64,000 nucleotides of DNA from Bacillus canaveralius (GCF_002860125.1 NZ_PGVA01000014.1:1-64000); one strand, 5' to 3'. Counted from the stretch's first letter, positions 9,289 to 17,320 are shown. Notes: generated by a model not told the origin, from the letters alone. Program-made: numbers and translations.

Positions 9289-10359
9289 ATGAATATGAAT
9301 TATTCGATTAATTCACTGAAGTTCTTTTGTATATTAGCAGTGATTAATATACATACTGCACCGTTTATAAGCATAAATCCTGATATAACTTTCTTAATAA
9401 AAACAATTTCTAGAGTGGGGGTACCACTTTTTTTTATTTGTTCAGGATATTTTTTTGCACAAAAGATTACTCGGCTTGAGAACAGCGGACACACTAAGAA
9501 ATATTTAATAAAGATAATAAAAATTCTCGTTTCTTGGATTTTAATCTATATGGTATATCATATAAGTATGATTATTTTGACTAATTTAAATAGTGCCCAA
9601 ACTATTATTAATGATGCAAGGAACTATCTGTATAAATTTAGGGTGAGTGATTTATACTATGCACGGGAAACTGGGATAATAGAGAGTCATCTATGGTATT
9701 TATCTTCATTAATATGTATTATTCCTATACTTTATATAATAATTGAAAAAGACTTAATTGGTAAGGCTTTAACCGTAACACTATTACTAAATATAACAGG
9801 TGTATTTTTACCTGTTGTTAATCAAGATATGTGGATTATTACAAGGGATGCAATATATTTTGGTTTGTTTTATACGACTTTAGGCGCTTACCTAGCTAAA
9901 AAAGAAACATATATTCTGCAATTAAAAAGTATACAATATATATTGTTGGCACTAATAATGGCTAGTTTAATGTTAACAGAATCATATATATATCGTAGTA
10001 TTTTTAATTCATTTGGCTACTATTTTGTCTTTACCATACCTCTATGTACACTGATATTTTGTGTTTGTATAAAAAATCATAAAATATTACAGAACTCTTT
10101 TATTAATAAAGTTGGTAACAATTCGCTCGGAATATATTTAGTACATCCTATGATAATGGGAATCGCTTTTACCACTTTGAGTTTATTAAATTTAGACTAT
10201 ATTTCCGATTCTATAATATGGAATATACTATTTACACCTTGTGTATTAATCGTATCTCATACAGTATGTTTAATCATTCAATTTATTAAACAAAAAACAT
10301 TGGTAATTTATCGAAATGGAGTACTGGAATTTAAGCTCACCTCTTCCAGGTACCAATAA
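9289..10359 (+). CDS. Acyltransferase-3 (OafA-like) membrane protein
   Basis: About 357 residues, largely hydrophobic with around ten membrane segments. The N-terminus has S-L-K-F-F-C-I-L-A-V-I-N-I-H-T, with the near N-terminal histidine used by the acyltransferase-3 family, then G-V-P-L-F-F-I-C-S-G-Y-F; near the C-terminus N-S-L-G-I-Y-L-V-H-P is also typical. It likely O-acetylates or otherwise acylates the polysaccharide. I take ATG 9289 as start because AAAGGAG (about 9271-9278) is too close to the TTG at 9280. It is the last gene before a terminator. Confidence 0.85.
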   Translation: MNMNYSINSLKFFCILAVINIHTAPFISINPDITFLIKTISRVGVPLFFICSGYFFAQKITRLENSGHTKKYLIKIIKILVSWILIYMVYHISMIILTNLNSAQTIINDARNYLYKFRVSDLYYARETGIIESHLWYLSSLICIIPILYIIIEKDLIGKALTVTLLLNITGVFLPVVNQDMWIITRDAIYFGLFYTTLGAYLAKKETYILQLKSIQYILLALIMASLMLTESYIYRSIFNSFGYYFVFTIPLCTLIFCVCIKNHKILQNSFINKVGNNSLGIYLVHPMIMGIAFTTLSLLNLDYISDSIIWNILFTPCVLIVSHTVCLIIQFIKQKTLVIYRNGVLEFKLTSSRYQ

Positions 10360-10475
10360 AGGTTTATTTGAAAAATCAAATAAATGAAATCCTTAAATTT
10401 CTGTGAAACCCTATTGATTAAAACTTAATGATTTTTTGGATTTCTAAAATTTCAGTTTTTAGAGGTTTAACCGTT

Positions 10476-10506
10476 AGAACTAGTATTTATCCTAGTTCTT
10501 TTTTTA
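10476..10506 (+). terminator. Terminator of the polysaccharide operon
   Basis: Stem AGAACTAG (10476-10483) with CTAGTTCT (10492-10499), then a run of T. It ends the unit that finishes with the acyltransferase gene. The rest of the 379-base gap (10360-10738) holds the regulatory region of the next unit. Confidence 0.85.
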
Positions 10507-10676
10507 ATGAGCGCATATTTCAAATACTAAATCCATTTTTATATTTTCTTAACAGCGTAAAAACTTATTAAAGGTTGCGTGTGTGACCTTGAAGTACAAG
10601 TTTATCAATCACAGCATGTTGGGCGAATGGGAAAAAATTAATAACTTACAGCAGGAATTTATGTCTGATAGGAGAA

Positions 10677-10682
10677 TATACT
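10677..10682 (+). promoter_or_regulatory. Candidate -10 element of the YwqE unit
   Basis: TATACT lies about 10 bases before the SinR-type palindrome and about 60 before the start codon. I see no convincing -35 at 16-18 bases, so this is only a candidate. If correct, the operator would cover the transcription start and block initiation. Confidence 0.35.
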
Positions 10683-10691
10683 TATTGTTGT

Positions 10692-10707
10692 GTTCTTTAA
10701 AAAGAAC
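10692..10707 (+). promoter_or_regulatory. Perfect inverted-repeat SinR operator
   Basis: GTTCTTTAAAAAGAAC is two head-to-head SinR boxes (GTTCTTT and its complement AAAGAAC) with a 2-base spacer, the same 7+2+7 geometry as the inverted operator known for SinR. It lies 31 bases before the start of the YwqE-type gene. A perfect 16-base palindrome built from the known box is unlikely by chance; binding itself is inferred. Confidence 0.75.
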
Positions 10708-10738
10708 GAATATTAAACTATGAAGGGAGCAACACAAC

Positions 10739-11566
10739 ATGATTGTTGATATTCATAACCACATTTTGCCCGGACTCGATGATGGTCCAGAAAACTGGGA
10801 GGAAACCATATTACTGGCCAAACAAGCAGTAGATTCAGGGATAAACCATGTTATTGCAACTCCACATCATAAACATATTCATAAACACCATTTTTACGAA
10901 AATGATCATTCTATGATTTTAACAATGGCGGAGAGTGTGAATCAATTATTAAAGGAACATGAAATTCCTTTAAACGTTTATCCAGGGATAGAATTTCATC
11001 TCCATGAAAATATACGAAATGATATTGAAAATAACTTGGAACATTTTTTAACCTTAAATAAGACTGGGAAATACTTATTGATGGAACTTCCATGTAGCTA
11101 CTATCCCACTCAAACTGAAGAAGTGTTATATGAACTGCAAAAAAAGGGGTTTGTTCCTATTCTCGCTCATCCTGAAAGGAATAAAATATTAAGAAAAAAC
11201 CCTTCGAAAATTTATGATATGGTCCAACGAGGAATTTTAGTCCAAATAACAGCTGGTAGTATAACAGGAACACATGGCAGACGTTTAAAGAATTTCTCAT
11301 TACATTTATTAGATCATGAACTTGTTCATTTTGTTGCATCGGATGCTCATCATTATACTCGTCGTAAATTTGAACTAATAAATTCCTATGAATATATAGA
11401 AAATAATTATTCCTCAAATTATCGAAAATACCTAGAGGCAAATGCAATTCATGCTTTAAAAGGTACTGATTTCAAAATTAACAACCCAAAATTTATAGAA
11501 AAGAGATGGCAATATTTCTTCCTCTATAATCATCCATTAAATCAAGTAAGTTCTCAAAAAGTTTAG
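10739..11566 (+). CDS. ywqE: YwqE/CpsB-type PHP-domain tyrosine-protein phosphatase
   Basis: 275 residues. The PHP metal-binding motifs are clear: MIVDIHNHILPGLDDGP at the N-terminus, T-P-H-H (residues about 41-44), E-F-H-L-H (near 85), A-H-P-E-R (near 143) and A-S-D-A-H (near 200). This family dephosphorylates bacterial tyrosine kinases of the YwqD/CpsD type and so tunes capsule or exopolysaccharide synthesis. AAGGGAGC precedes the ATG. The kinase and its modulator are not in the window. It leads a small unit with the sugar transferase and ATP-grasp gene and carries its own SinR-type operator. Confidence 0.92.
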   Translation: MIVDIHNHILPGLDDGPENWEETILLAKQAVDSGINHVIATPHHKHIHKHHFYENDHSMILTMAESVNQLLKEHEIPLNVYPGIEFHLHENIRNDIENNLEHFLTLNKTGKYLLMELPCSYYPTQTEEVLYELQKKGFVPILAHPERNKILRKNPSKIYDMVQRGILVQITAGSITGTHGRRLKNFSLHLLDHELVHFVASDAHHYTRRKFELINSYEYIENNYSSNYRKYLEANAIHALKGTDFKINNPKFIEKRWQYFFLYNHPLNQVSSQKV

Positions 11567-11621
11567 TAATAAAATCATCTTTAAGCATATATTAGGACTG
11601 CATCTTAAGGAGGTAAATATT

Positions 11622-12224
11622 TTGAAAAGAATGATAGATTTGTTTGGATCATTCTTACTGATACTTATTTTTTCACCTGTTTTGTTGATCATCACCATAA
11701 TGATTTTGATTAATATGGGCTCACCCGTTTTGTTTAAGCAATTCCGACCTGGACGTTATGGAAAACCCTTTTATATTTATAAATTTCGGACCATGATTGA
11801 TAAAAGGGATGAGAACGGGAATATGTTGCCAGGGAAATTAAGGTTAACAAAGTTAGGGATACTGTTAAGAAAATACAGTTTAGATGAATTGCCGCAGCTT
11901 TTTAATGTAATGAGGGGAGAGTTAAGTTTAGTTGGACCACGGCCATTGTTAATGGAGTATCTTTCGTTATATACACCAGAACAAGCTCGAAGACATGAAG
12001 TTAAACCAGGCATTACGGGGTGGGCTCAAGTAAATGGTCGCAATTCAATTAATTGGGGCGAGAAATTTAAATTAGATATTTGGTATGTAAATAATCAATC
12101 TATTTGGCTTGACCTGAAAATAATGGCCTTAACTCTAACAAAGGTATTTAAAAAAGAGGGAGTTAGCGCAAAAGATCACTACAGCATGGAACGTTTCAAG
12201 GGTATGCACAGAAATGTTGAATAA
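11622..12224 (+). CDS. EpsL/PglC-like initiating phosphoglycosyl transferase
   Basis: 200 residues, the short monotopic form. One N-terminal hydrophobic re-entrant helix (about 8-32) is followed by K-F-R-T-M, then D-E-L-P-Q-L-F-N-V-M-R-G-E-L-S-L-V-G-P-R-P and PGITGWAQVNGRN, the signature of bacterial sugar transferases (PF02397). It transfers a sugar phosphate from UDP-sugar to undecaprenyl phosphate, the first membrane step. The start is TTG 11622 behind an excellent AAGGAGGT site. As the only initiating enzyme seen here, it probably serves the glycosyltransferases upstream, together with the aminotransferase (bacillosamine-type sugars are typical substrates). Confidence 0.93.
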   Translation: MKRMIDLFGSFLLILIFSPVLLIITIMILINMGSPVLFKQFRPGRYGKPFYIYKFRTMIDKRDENGNMLPGKLRLTKLGILLRKYSLDELPQLFNVMRGELSLVGPRPLLMEYLSLYTPEQARRHEVKPGITGWAQVNGRNSINWGEKFKLDIWYVNNQSIWLDLKIMALTLTKVFKKEGVSAKDHYSMERFKGMHRNVE

Positions 12225-12277
12225 TCCTTTAATCTCGTTATGGCACTATACTATCTTCAATAAAATGAGGTGTAAAA

Positions 12278-13369
12278 ATGGAAAAAATCTTAATAACTGA
12301 TGTTGGTGTAGCCCCTGCAGAAAATGTAATAAAGTCGTGGAACGAATCGTTAAAGAAACAAGAAATAATTGGTGTTTCAAGAAACCCGATCAATCTTTAT
12401 ACTTCAAAAGCTGAAACGAAACGTCACATCCCCTATGAGTTTGCATTTGGCAAAGATTACAAAAAGTCATTTTTAGGACTTTTAGAAAAAGAAAAGCCTA
12501 GTCTGGCTGTTTTTATGAATGATAGAGAAATATTTGAAGCATCAAAGTTCAGAGATGAAATTTCTGCAACGGGAACTAAATTGTATATGCCTAGGCATGA
12601 AGTTATTAAAGCATGTACAGACAAATATGAGTCTTATAAAGTTTGGCAAGCTGCAGGGATTAAAGTTCCTAAGACGATGATTATACGTGACGAATCGGAC
12701 TTGAAGAAGGCATTTAATCAGCTTGGGAATCAGGAAGGGAAAATATGGTTGAGATCTACGATTGGAGCAGGAGGTAGGGGAGCATTGCCTACTAACGATT
12801 ATGATTTTGCAAAAAACTGGATTGACATTTATAAAGGATGGGGTAGTTTTACTGGTTCAGAATTGCTCCAGTCTGATAAAACAGTCACTTGGTTGTCTGT
12901 TTGGTATGAAGGCGAGCTTGTTGTTGCACAGACAAGGAGAAGAAAATCTTGGGGATTTGGAAATCGTACATTATCAGGTGTTACGGGCATTACAGGAGTG
13001 GGGGAAACATACTCAAGTGAAACTGTAGACAGAATTGCAATGGATACTATATTTGCTATTGATAAAAAACCTCATGGTGTTTATGGGGTAGATATGACAT
13101 ATGACCAAAATGATTACCCGAATCCTACAGAAATTAACATGCGATTTTTCACAACCTGTTACTTTTTTACAGAAGCTGGTCTAAATATGCCTGAGATATA
13201 CAAAGATATCGTTTTGTATCAGAAATTTCCGTACCTTCAGAAAAAGGTGAATCCACTTCCAGATGGGCTGCTCTGGATTAGAGATATGGATAGAGAACCA
13301 ATTTTAACAACGCAGGAAGAGGTAAGCAAAACAATCCAAGAAACAAAACATTATCTCCACCCAAAATAG
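12278..13369 (+). CDS. ATP-grasp family ligase of a surface-polymer locus
   Basis: 363 residues. An N-terminal nucleotide-like region (L-I-T-D-V-G-V) leads into an ATP-grasp core: D-K-Y-E-S-Y-K, W-L-R-S-T-I-G-A-G-G-R-G near residue 165, and E-I-N-M-R-F near residue 290 where metal ligands are expected. Such carbamoyl-phosphate-synthase-like proteins occur in exopolysaccharide clusters and may attach amino acids or similar groups, but the substrate is unknown. ATG 12278 follows ATGAGGTGT. A terminator follows the gene, so it closes the ywqE unit. Confidence 0.8.
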   Translation: MEKILITDVGVAPAENVIKSWNESLKKQEIIGVSRNPINLYTSKAETKRHIPYEFAFGKDYKKSFLGLLEKEKPSLAVFMNDREIFEASKFRDEISATGTKLYMPRHEVIKACTDKYESYKVWQAAGIKVPKTMIIRDESDLKKAFNQLGNQEGKIWLRSTIGAGGRGALPTNDYDFAKNWIDIYKGWGSFTGSELLQSDKTVTWLSVWYEGELVVAQTRRRKSWGFGNRTLSGVTGITGVGETYSSETVDRIAMDTIFAIDKKPHGVYGVDMTYDQNDYPNPTEINMRFFTTCYFFTEAGLNMPEIYKDIVLYQKFPYLQKKVNPLPDGLLWIRDMDREPILTTQEEVSKTIQETKHYLHPK

Positions 13370-13421
13370 CGCTAAAATTAGACCTCTAAAAAACCAATTG
13401 GAGAGACGAATTAACACAAGT

Positions 13422-13460
13422 AAAGCCACTATGTTTATTAACTCATAGTGGCTTTCTCCC
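13422..13460 (+). terminator. Terminator after the ATP-grasp gene
   Basis: Perfect 12-bp stem AAAGCCACTATG (13422-13433) with CATAGTGGCTTT (13444-13455), then CTCCCTCTCTTTTC, a pyrimidine-rich rather than pure-T tail. Confidence 0.8.
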
Positions 13461-13538
13461 TCTCTTTTCTTTTAAAAAAAATGCGACCACCAGGATTAGA
13501 AATCTGGAAACTATGAGTTAAATTAAAGGACGGTTCTC

Positions 13539-14003
13539 ATGCAACTGCTATTCAAAAGATTCATCCTACTATTCTTTTTATTGGCATACATGTTATTCAT
13601 TTGGCTTCAATCGAGTTATTTTAATCCAGAGTCTGTAAGCAGCAGCCTTGCTTCTATATTTAGTTTGCCTGTCATCTGGCTAATTGGAGCAGCTTTCGAA
13701 TTTGCCCATCTATTTGAATTTGGTTTATTGTACTTGTTTATCATCATGGTTTTTCTTAGTTTTGGAGAGTTTACAAATAAGAAGGACTACATGGCAATCA
13801 CTATTGCTTTCCTATATGGATTTATTGACGAAATTCACCAGGTTAATATACCATACAGGTCTGCCTCAGTTGGTGACCTAATTAAAAATACAATTGGAAT
13901 TATATTTGTTTGGTGGATTATTCATAAGTATTATTTAAAAAATAGAAATTCCAAAATCGGCCGCATTTTAACAAGGATAACCCAAAGTTCTCAGGGAGTG
14001 TAA
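13539..14003 (+). CDS. VanZ-like membrane protein
   Basis: 154 residues with about four membrane segments. The VanZ-family pattern is visible: F-A-H-L-F-E-F-G-L-L near residue 55, then D-E-I-H-Q near residue 98 and R-S-A-S-V-G-D-L-I-K-N-T-I-G. VanZ-like proteins are implicated in resistance to glycopeptides or in surface polymer biology; the biochemical activity is poorly defined. It stands alone between a terminator and the operator region of the next unit, all on the same strand. Confidence 0.85.
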   Translation: MQLLFKRFILLFFLLAYMLFIWLQSSYFNPESVSSSLASIFSLPVIWLIGAAFEFAHLFEFGLLYLFIIMVFLSFGEFTNKKDYMAITIAFLYGFIDEIHQVNIPYRSASVGDLIKNTIGIIFVWWIIHKYYLKNRNSKIGRILTRITQSSQGV

Positions 14004-14121
14004 TCGAGATGATGCTAATTAAAGAGGGAAATCTGAAAAATTTTATTTTCAGTCTTAATGTTTAGTTTTGTTATTAAATGAAGCATGCTATCTACATTGT
14101 TTTTATAGATTATTTGAAAAT

Positions 14122-14137
14122 GTTCTTTAATAAGAAC
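14122..14137 (+). promoter_or_regulatory. Inverted-repeat SinR-type operator before the RiPP-like cluster
   Basis: GTTCTTTAATAAGAAC has the 7+2+7 layout of paired SinR boxes; the left half-site is exact and the right differs at one base (TAAGAAC for AAAGAAC). It lies in the 236-base gap before the HprK-like gene, just upstream of a TATAAT, so a bound repressor would overlap the -35 region. Confidence 0.65.
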
Positions 14138-14148
14138 GATTGATGTAT

Positions 14149-14154
14149 TATAAT
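14149..14154 (+). promoter_or_regulatory. Candidate -10 box of the RiPP-like cluster
   Basis: TATAAT, about 85 bases before the ATG of the HprK-like gene. The corresponding -35 would fall inside the SinR-type palindrome (about 14126-14131, TTTAAT), which is poor, as expected for a regulated promoter. Confidence 0.5.
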
Positions 14155-14239
14155 AAGGAAAAAGGTGACAACTAAATTCCTTTACTATTCTTCTCTCTTT
14201 TTTCAAAAAACGGTTCGAATTTTCAAAAGGGGATAAAAC

Positions 14240-15025
14240 ATGGGAAAAAAAACAATAGCTATAGGAGAACATCACTTTCTTATTTTAAGTAAACACAAAA
14301 ATGTTCTAAAATTTCTAAATCAAAATTTCCAACAATGTAATCCTCAGGACAATGTAGAGCGATATATGCAAATAAGAATCGAAGGCGACTATGGGATACC
14401 TTTCGTTGGCTACAAGGTGGAAGTGATTAAATCAGTGGATAAGATCTGTTTCCGAAGAGCCGATTACCAAATAGAAACGGATTTAGATCATAAGACTGCA
14501 ACAGTTCGTGTATACAACGATCTGGCGTTAAAACACGCCCTCATGAACCTATACAGCTCTTTTATCCTCCATCACAATTGGGGCCTTCTGATTCATTCCT
14601 CTTGTGCAATCGATAAGGGGGAGGCACATATTTTTGCAGGGCAATCGGGAGCAGGTAAGTCAACGGCTGCAAGGTTGTCGCACCCTCGGGACGTTCTTTC
14701 CGATGAAGCAACGCTTGTGAAAATTACTCCTGATGCTGTCACTGTCTTTAATTCTCCGTTCCGCAGTGAAATCACAGCGAATGGACCGGGGGAGTCAGCC
14801 CCTTTGGCAAGCATTCAGATTTTGTACCATGCCCTGGAAAATAACAGAGTGAAACTGAGAAAGCCGGATGCCCTGATCCACCTGATGGATAAAGTTTTTT
14901 ATTGGGCACACAGCCCGGAAGAAACGAATCGGATTCTCGGATTATTAAGAACCATGGTTGGTACGGTTCCTGCATATGAACTTCATTTTAAAAAAGATCA
15001 AACATTTTGGGAGTTGATTTCATAA
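14240..15025 (+). CDS. HPr-kinase-like peptide/serine kinase of a RiPP cluster
   Basis: 261 residues. It has a Walker A loop GQSGAGKST at residues 134-142, preceded by L-I-H-S-S, followed by LSDEATLV and N-S-P-F-R-S-E, the core of the HprK C-terminal domain; the HprK N-terminal domain is absent. Homologues in paeninodin- and pseudomycoidin-type lasso clusters phosphorylate the C-terminal serine of the precursor peptide. Here the presumed precursor has no C-terminal serine, so the target, perhaps Ser24 or Ser46, is unclear. ATG 14240 follows AAAAGGGGAT. The stop overlaps the start of the PqqD-like gene (TAATG), showing translational coupling. Confidence 0.87.
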   Translation: MGKKTIAIGEHHFLILSKHKNVLKFLNQNFQQCNPQDNVERYMQIRIEGDYGIPFVGYKVEVIKSVDKICFRRADYQIETDLDHKTATVRVYNDLALKHALMNLYSSFILHHNWGLLIHSSCAIDKGEAHIFAGQSGAGKSTAARLSHPRDVLSDEATLVKITPDAVTVFNSPFRSEITANGPGESAPLASIQILYHALENNRVKLRKPDALIHLMDKVFYWAHSPEETNRILGLLRTMVGTVPAYELHFKKDQTFWELIS

Positions 15026-15294
15026 TGAATCAATATGTACATAAGAATAACTATGAGGCCACCCAACTTGAAGATGAGTGGATTATTCTAAATACAGTTG
15101 ATTACACCGTGACGAGGTTAAATGAAACAGGGGGATTCTGCTGGACCTTATTAAGTGAAGCTCAATCAGTAGAATCGCTTAGTGATGCTATTCAACAGAA
15201 GTTTTGTCCTGATAGTGATACTGTGAAAGCGGACGTTGAAGCATTTCTGGCAAATCTTATGGAATGTGGATTGATTCATCATGATATTCGATAA
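15025..15294 (+). CDS. PqqD-like RiPP recognition element protein (lasso B1 type)
   Basis: 89 residues from ATG 15025 (a TTG 18 bases upstream is possible but lies inside the kinase gene). It shows the PqqD pattern: W-I-I-L-N near residue 20, T-R-L-N-E-T-G-G near residue 31, then a helix and a C-terminal F-L-A-N-L-M-E-C-G-L-I. In lasso systems the B1 protein binds the YxxP motif of the leader peptide and delivers it to processing enzymes. The small gene at 17082 encodes exactly such a YxxP leader. It overlaps both neighbours (4 bases or less upstream, 14 bases downstream), so the unit is tightly coupled. Confidence 0.88.
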   Translation: MNQYVHKNNYEATQLEDEWIILNTVDYTVTRLNETGGFCWTLLSEAQSVESLSDAIQQKFCPDSDTVKADVEAFLANLMECGLIHHDIR

Positions 15295-15736
15295 GGCGAC
15301 CATCGACCTATTCAAAAAAATCGTTAGTAAGGATGGGTTCATTGATCTGCCTGCGCAGGGGAACAGTATGTTTCCGTTGATTCAAACGGGTGATATTTGT
15401 CGGTTTGTTATATGCGACCCCTGGCAATTAATGAAAGGTGAAATTGTTTTATACCACTCTAGAACCGGGCGAATAATTGCCCATCGCTTTTACGAGCAGA
15501 AAACAATGAATTATATGAGATATTATTTTTTAAAAGGTGATACGAACCTCGGTTTTGATCAACCAATTAATGAATATCAAATCATAGGAAAGCTAACTTT
15601 TATACAGAAGGCTGAAAAGAAAATCAGTGTTGCAAATCATGCAGCTGCCTTGTGGGGGAGGTTAATTCTGAAATTGCCAGTCATTTCCGGGATGCTGCGC
15701 AAATATTTAAATTGGAAGAGCCACTATCAATATTAA
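15281..15736 (+). CDS. S24/S26-family peptidase with Ser/His dyad (SipW/Sec11-like)
   Basis: 151 residues. The catalytic serine is Ser29 in GNSMFP; the second catalytic residue is probably His68 in I-I-A-H-R-F, as in the Ser/His signal peptidases of the SipW and Sec11 type rather than the Ser/Lys bacterial LepB type. F-L-K-G-D-T-N near residue 88 and I-I-G-K-L near residue 108 complete the family pattern. There is no obvious N-terminal membrane anchor, though the tail (about 123-145) is mildly hydrophobic. The position inside a RiPP-like unit suggests removal of the leader peptide, replacing the missing lasso B2 protease. Start overlaps the PqqD-like gene by 14 bases. Confidence 0.85.
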   Translation: MIFDKATIDLFKKIVSKDGFIDLPAQGNSMFPLIQTGDICRFVICDPWQLMKGEIVLYHSRTGRIIAHRFYEQKTMNYMRYYFLKGDTNLGFDQPINEYQIIGKLTFIQKAEKKISVANHAAALWGRLILKLPVISGMLRKYLNWKSHYQY

Positions 15737-15877
15737 TGGAGTGTTCCTATCATTGCCCAGAAAAGACAGCAAACCGTCAATATCGTGAAGCCTTATTAAT
15801 TTAAATAGAACAGATTTTCAAAGAAAGGTAAATCTTTAGTGGCATTATCCCAATAACATTGGAAGGAAGGAAAGCCA

Positions 15878-16975
15878 TTGTTCATGAATTTGATCAAGGC
15901 GTTATATGATCCACAGGTTCCCCTTCCAAAGGATTTTTATGAACAAATTTTGGAAGAACTTGAATACTTTTCGGTTTCATCACAGATATATGTTTTATTG
16001 AAACAACAAGGAAAACTGGAGTAAACTCCCCAATTTTTCCAGGAACGGCTAAAGGAAAAGTATATTAAGGTCCTGTACCAAAACATCTTCATTAAAAATC
16101 AAACTGAGCAAATATTAACTCATTTTGAAACGCAGGGGATTGATGTCATTCCGTTAAAAGGTACTGTGTTTGCCGAAAAGTACTTTGGCCATATCGGTGC
16201 CAGGCCCACATCAGATATTGATGTGTTAATAAAAGCTGCGGATTTAGAAAAAGCGATAGAGTGTGTGAAATCATTGGGCTTTGATGCTGAGAAGGAACGC
16301 ATTCCTGGCCATTTCCATTGCAGCTACAGCAAAGAAATACCTGGGTCTCGAATACCTTTGACTGTTGAATTGCATTGGGATTTATTAAAAGAAAACACCG
16401 CGAGCTTTCAAATAGATGAGTTTTGGAAACAGGCTTTACCTGTAAAAAAACATATAAAAGAACTTTCGAGTTATCATACTTTCTATATGATAAGCCTTCA
16501 TGGGTGGAGACATAATTTAGATTCTCCGAAGTACTTTCTGGATATCATTCAATTGTTGCATCTTCTGCATGATGAGATTGATTATTCGCTTCTTTTTCAA
16601 GATGCAACCAGGCACAAAACAATAAAGCGGATCATTAGGACGTTGTCAATTGTATATCAGCAGTTTCCACACCTGGATCAAATAAAGAAATTCCCTTATA
16701 AAAGAAAAAACATAATTTGGGAATCTAATTCCTTTAAGAAAAAAAATCGAAAATCTATTAAGAAGTATGCAGATTTTATTGACTATCAATTCTTTAGTTA
16801 CGATAGTGCGAGGCATAGTTTCATTGAAATGTTGAAATGGATTGCTCCTTCCGAAGCAGATTTGGTTACACACTTAGAAAAAGATAAACAAAAGAGTCAA
16901 TTTAAGTATGTACTCCTAAGTAAGAAGAGATTTATTAACGTCGTTAAAATGTTTTTTCTTCCTACAAAAGGTTGA
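15878..16975 (+). pseudogene. Nucleotidyltransferase (lasso 'N' type, NTP_transf_5-like), split by an in-frame stop
   Basis: Reading from TTG 15878 (GGAAGGAAGG at 15861-15870) or ATG 15884, one frame runs to 16975 with a single TAA at 16022-16024, codon 49. Both sides make family sense: the upstream part is a plausible N-terminus, and directly downstream come I-D-V-I-P-L-K-G-T and then A-R-P-T-S-D-I-D-V-L-I, the nucleotidyltransferase motif with paired aspartates. Reading across gives about 366 residues, a normal length. Homologues (PadeN, PsmN) in paeninodin-type lasso clusters modify the phosphorylated peptide with sugar or nucleotide groups. The longest intact downstream reading begins with a GTG at 16166 and would lack part of the motif region. 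Either the gene is inactivated, or the stop is a sequencing error. Confidence 0.75.
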
Positions 16976-17030
16976 TAGGAGCTATAAACCTGCAATTATT
17001 CTTTTGGAGGTTAGCAATTTCGGGTTAAAT

Positions 17031-17046
17031 GTTCTTAATTAAGAAA
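17031..17046 (+). promoter_or_regulatory. SinR-like palindrome upstream of the precursor peptide gene
   Basis: GTTCTTAATTAAGAAA contains a perfect 14-base palindrome (17032-17045) and keeps the 16-base length of the operators at 10692 and 14122. Each half-site departs from the SinR box (GTTCTTA and, on the other strand, TTTCTTA), so this is weaker. TATAGT at 17052-17057 could be the -10 of a promoter serving the precursor alone. Confidence 0.4.
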
Positions 17047-17081
17047 TTTTTTATAGTCTTATTAAAGAGGAGGTTAAAACA

Positions 17082-17309
17082 ATGTCTGAAAAAATCTATT
17101 TACGCCCTATGGTTATTAGTCATCAAGCAATTAAATTTGAAACAACAGTAAGTGGTCCGAACTGGGATGATGATGATGATGATTGGGATGACGACCGGGA
17201 AGATGATGATGATCAGGGCAGTGATGATGAAGATGAAGATGAAGATGAAGATGAAGATGATGATGAAGATGGCGATGAAAATGACGATAGAAACGGCCGT
17301 AGAGGGTAA
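17082..17309 (+). CDS. Putative RiPP precursor: YxxP leader plus long Asp/Glu tail
   Basis: 75 residues behind an ideal AGAGGAGG site. Residues 6-9 are Y-L-R-P, the YxxP motif that PqqD-like B1 proteins bind in lasso leaders. Residues 19-26 read F-E-T-T-V-S-G-P: a threonine at -2 (T22) with a core beginning S24-G-P resembles the A-G-P start of paeninodin-type cores, and Asp at core positions 6-9 could accept a lasso isopeptide bond. The rest is almost entirely Asp/Glu with two Trp (28 and 35) and a basic end, R-N-G-R-R-G. It lacks the C-terminal Ser of paeninodin. The neighbours (kinase, recognition protein, peptidase, nucleotidyltransferase, exporter) make precursor the best reading; alternatively it is an acidic metal- or matrix-binding secreted peptide. 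Confidence 0.72.
   Translation: MSEKIYLRPMVISHQAIKFETTVSGPNWDDDDDDWDDDREDDDDQGSDDEDEDEDEDEDDDEDGDENDDRNGRRG
17164..17290 (+). repeat. GAT/GAA trinucleotide microsatellite encoding the polyacidic tail
   Basis: The DNA is built from GAT, GAA and GAC triplets, including a run of alternating GATGAA units around 17226-17263. Slippage would change tail length in multiples of one or two residues without loss of frame, so length polymorphism between strains is expected. The Met/Lys-rich and His/Leu-rich readings in other frames are products of this repeat. Confidence 0.85.
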
Positions 17310-17320
17310 TCACAAACAAA

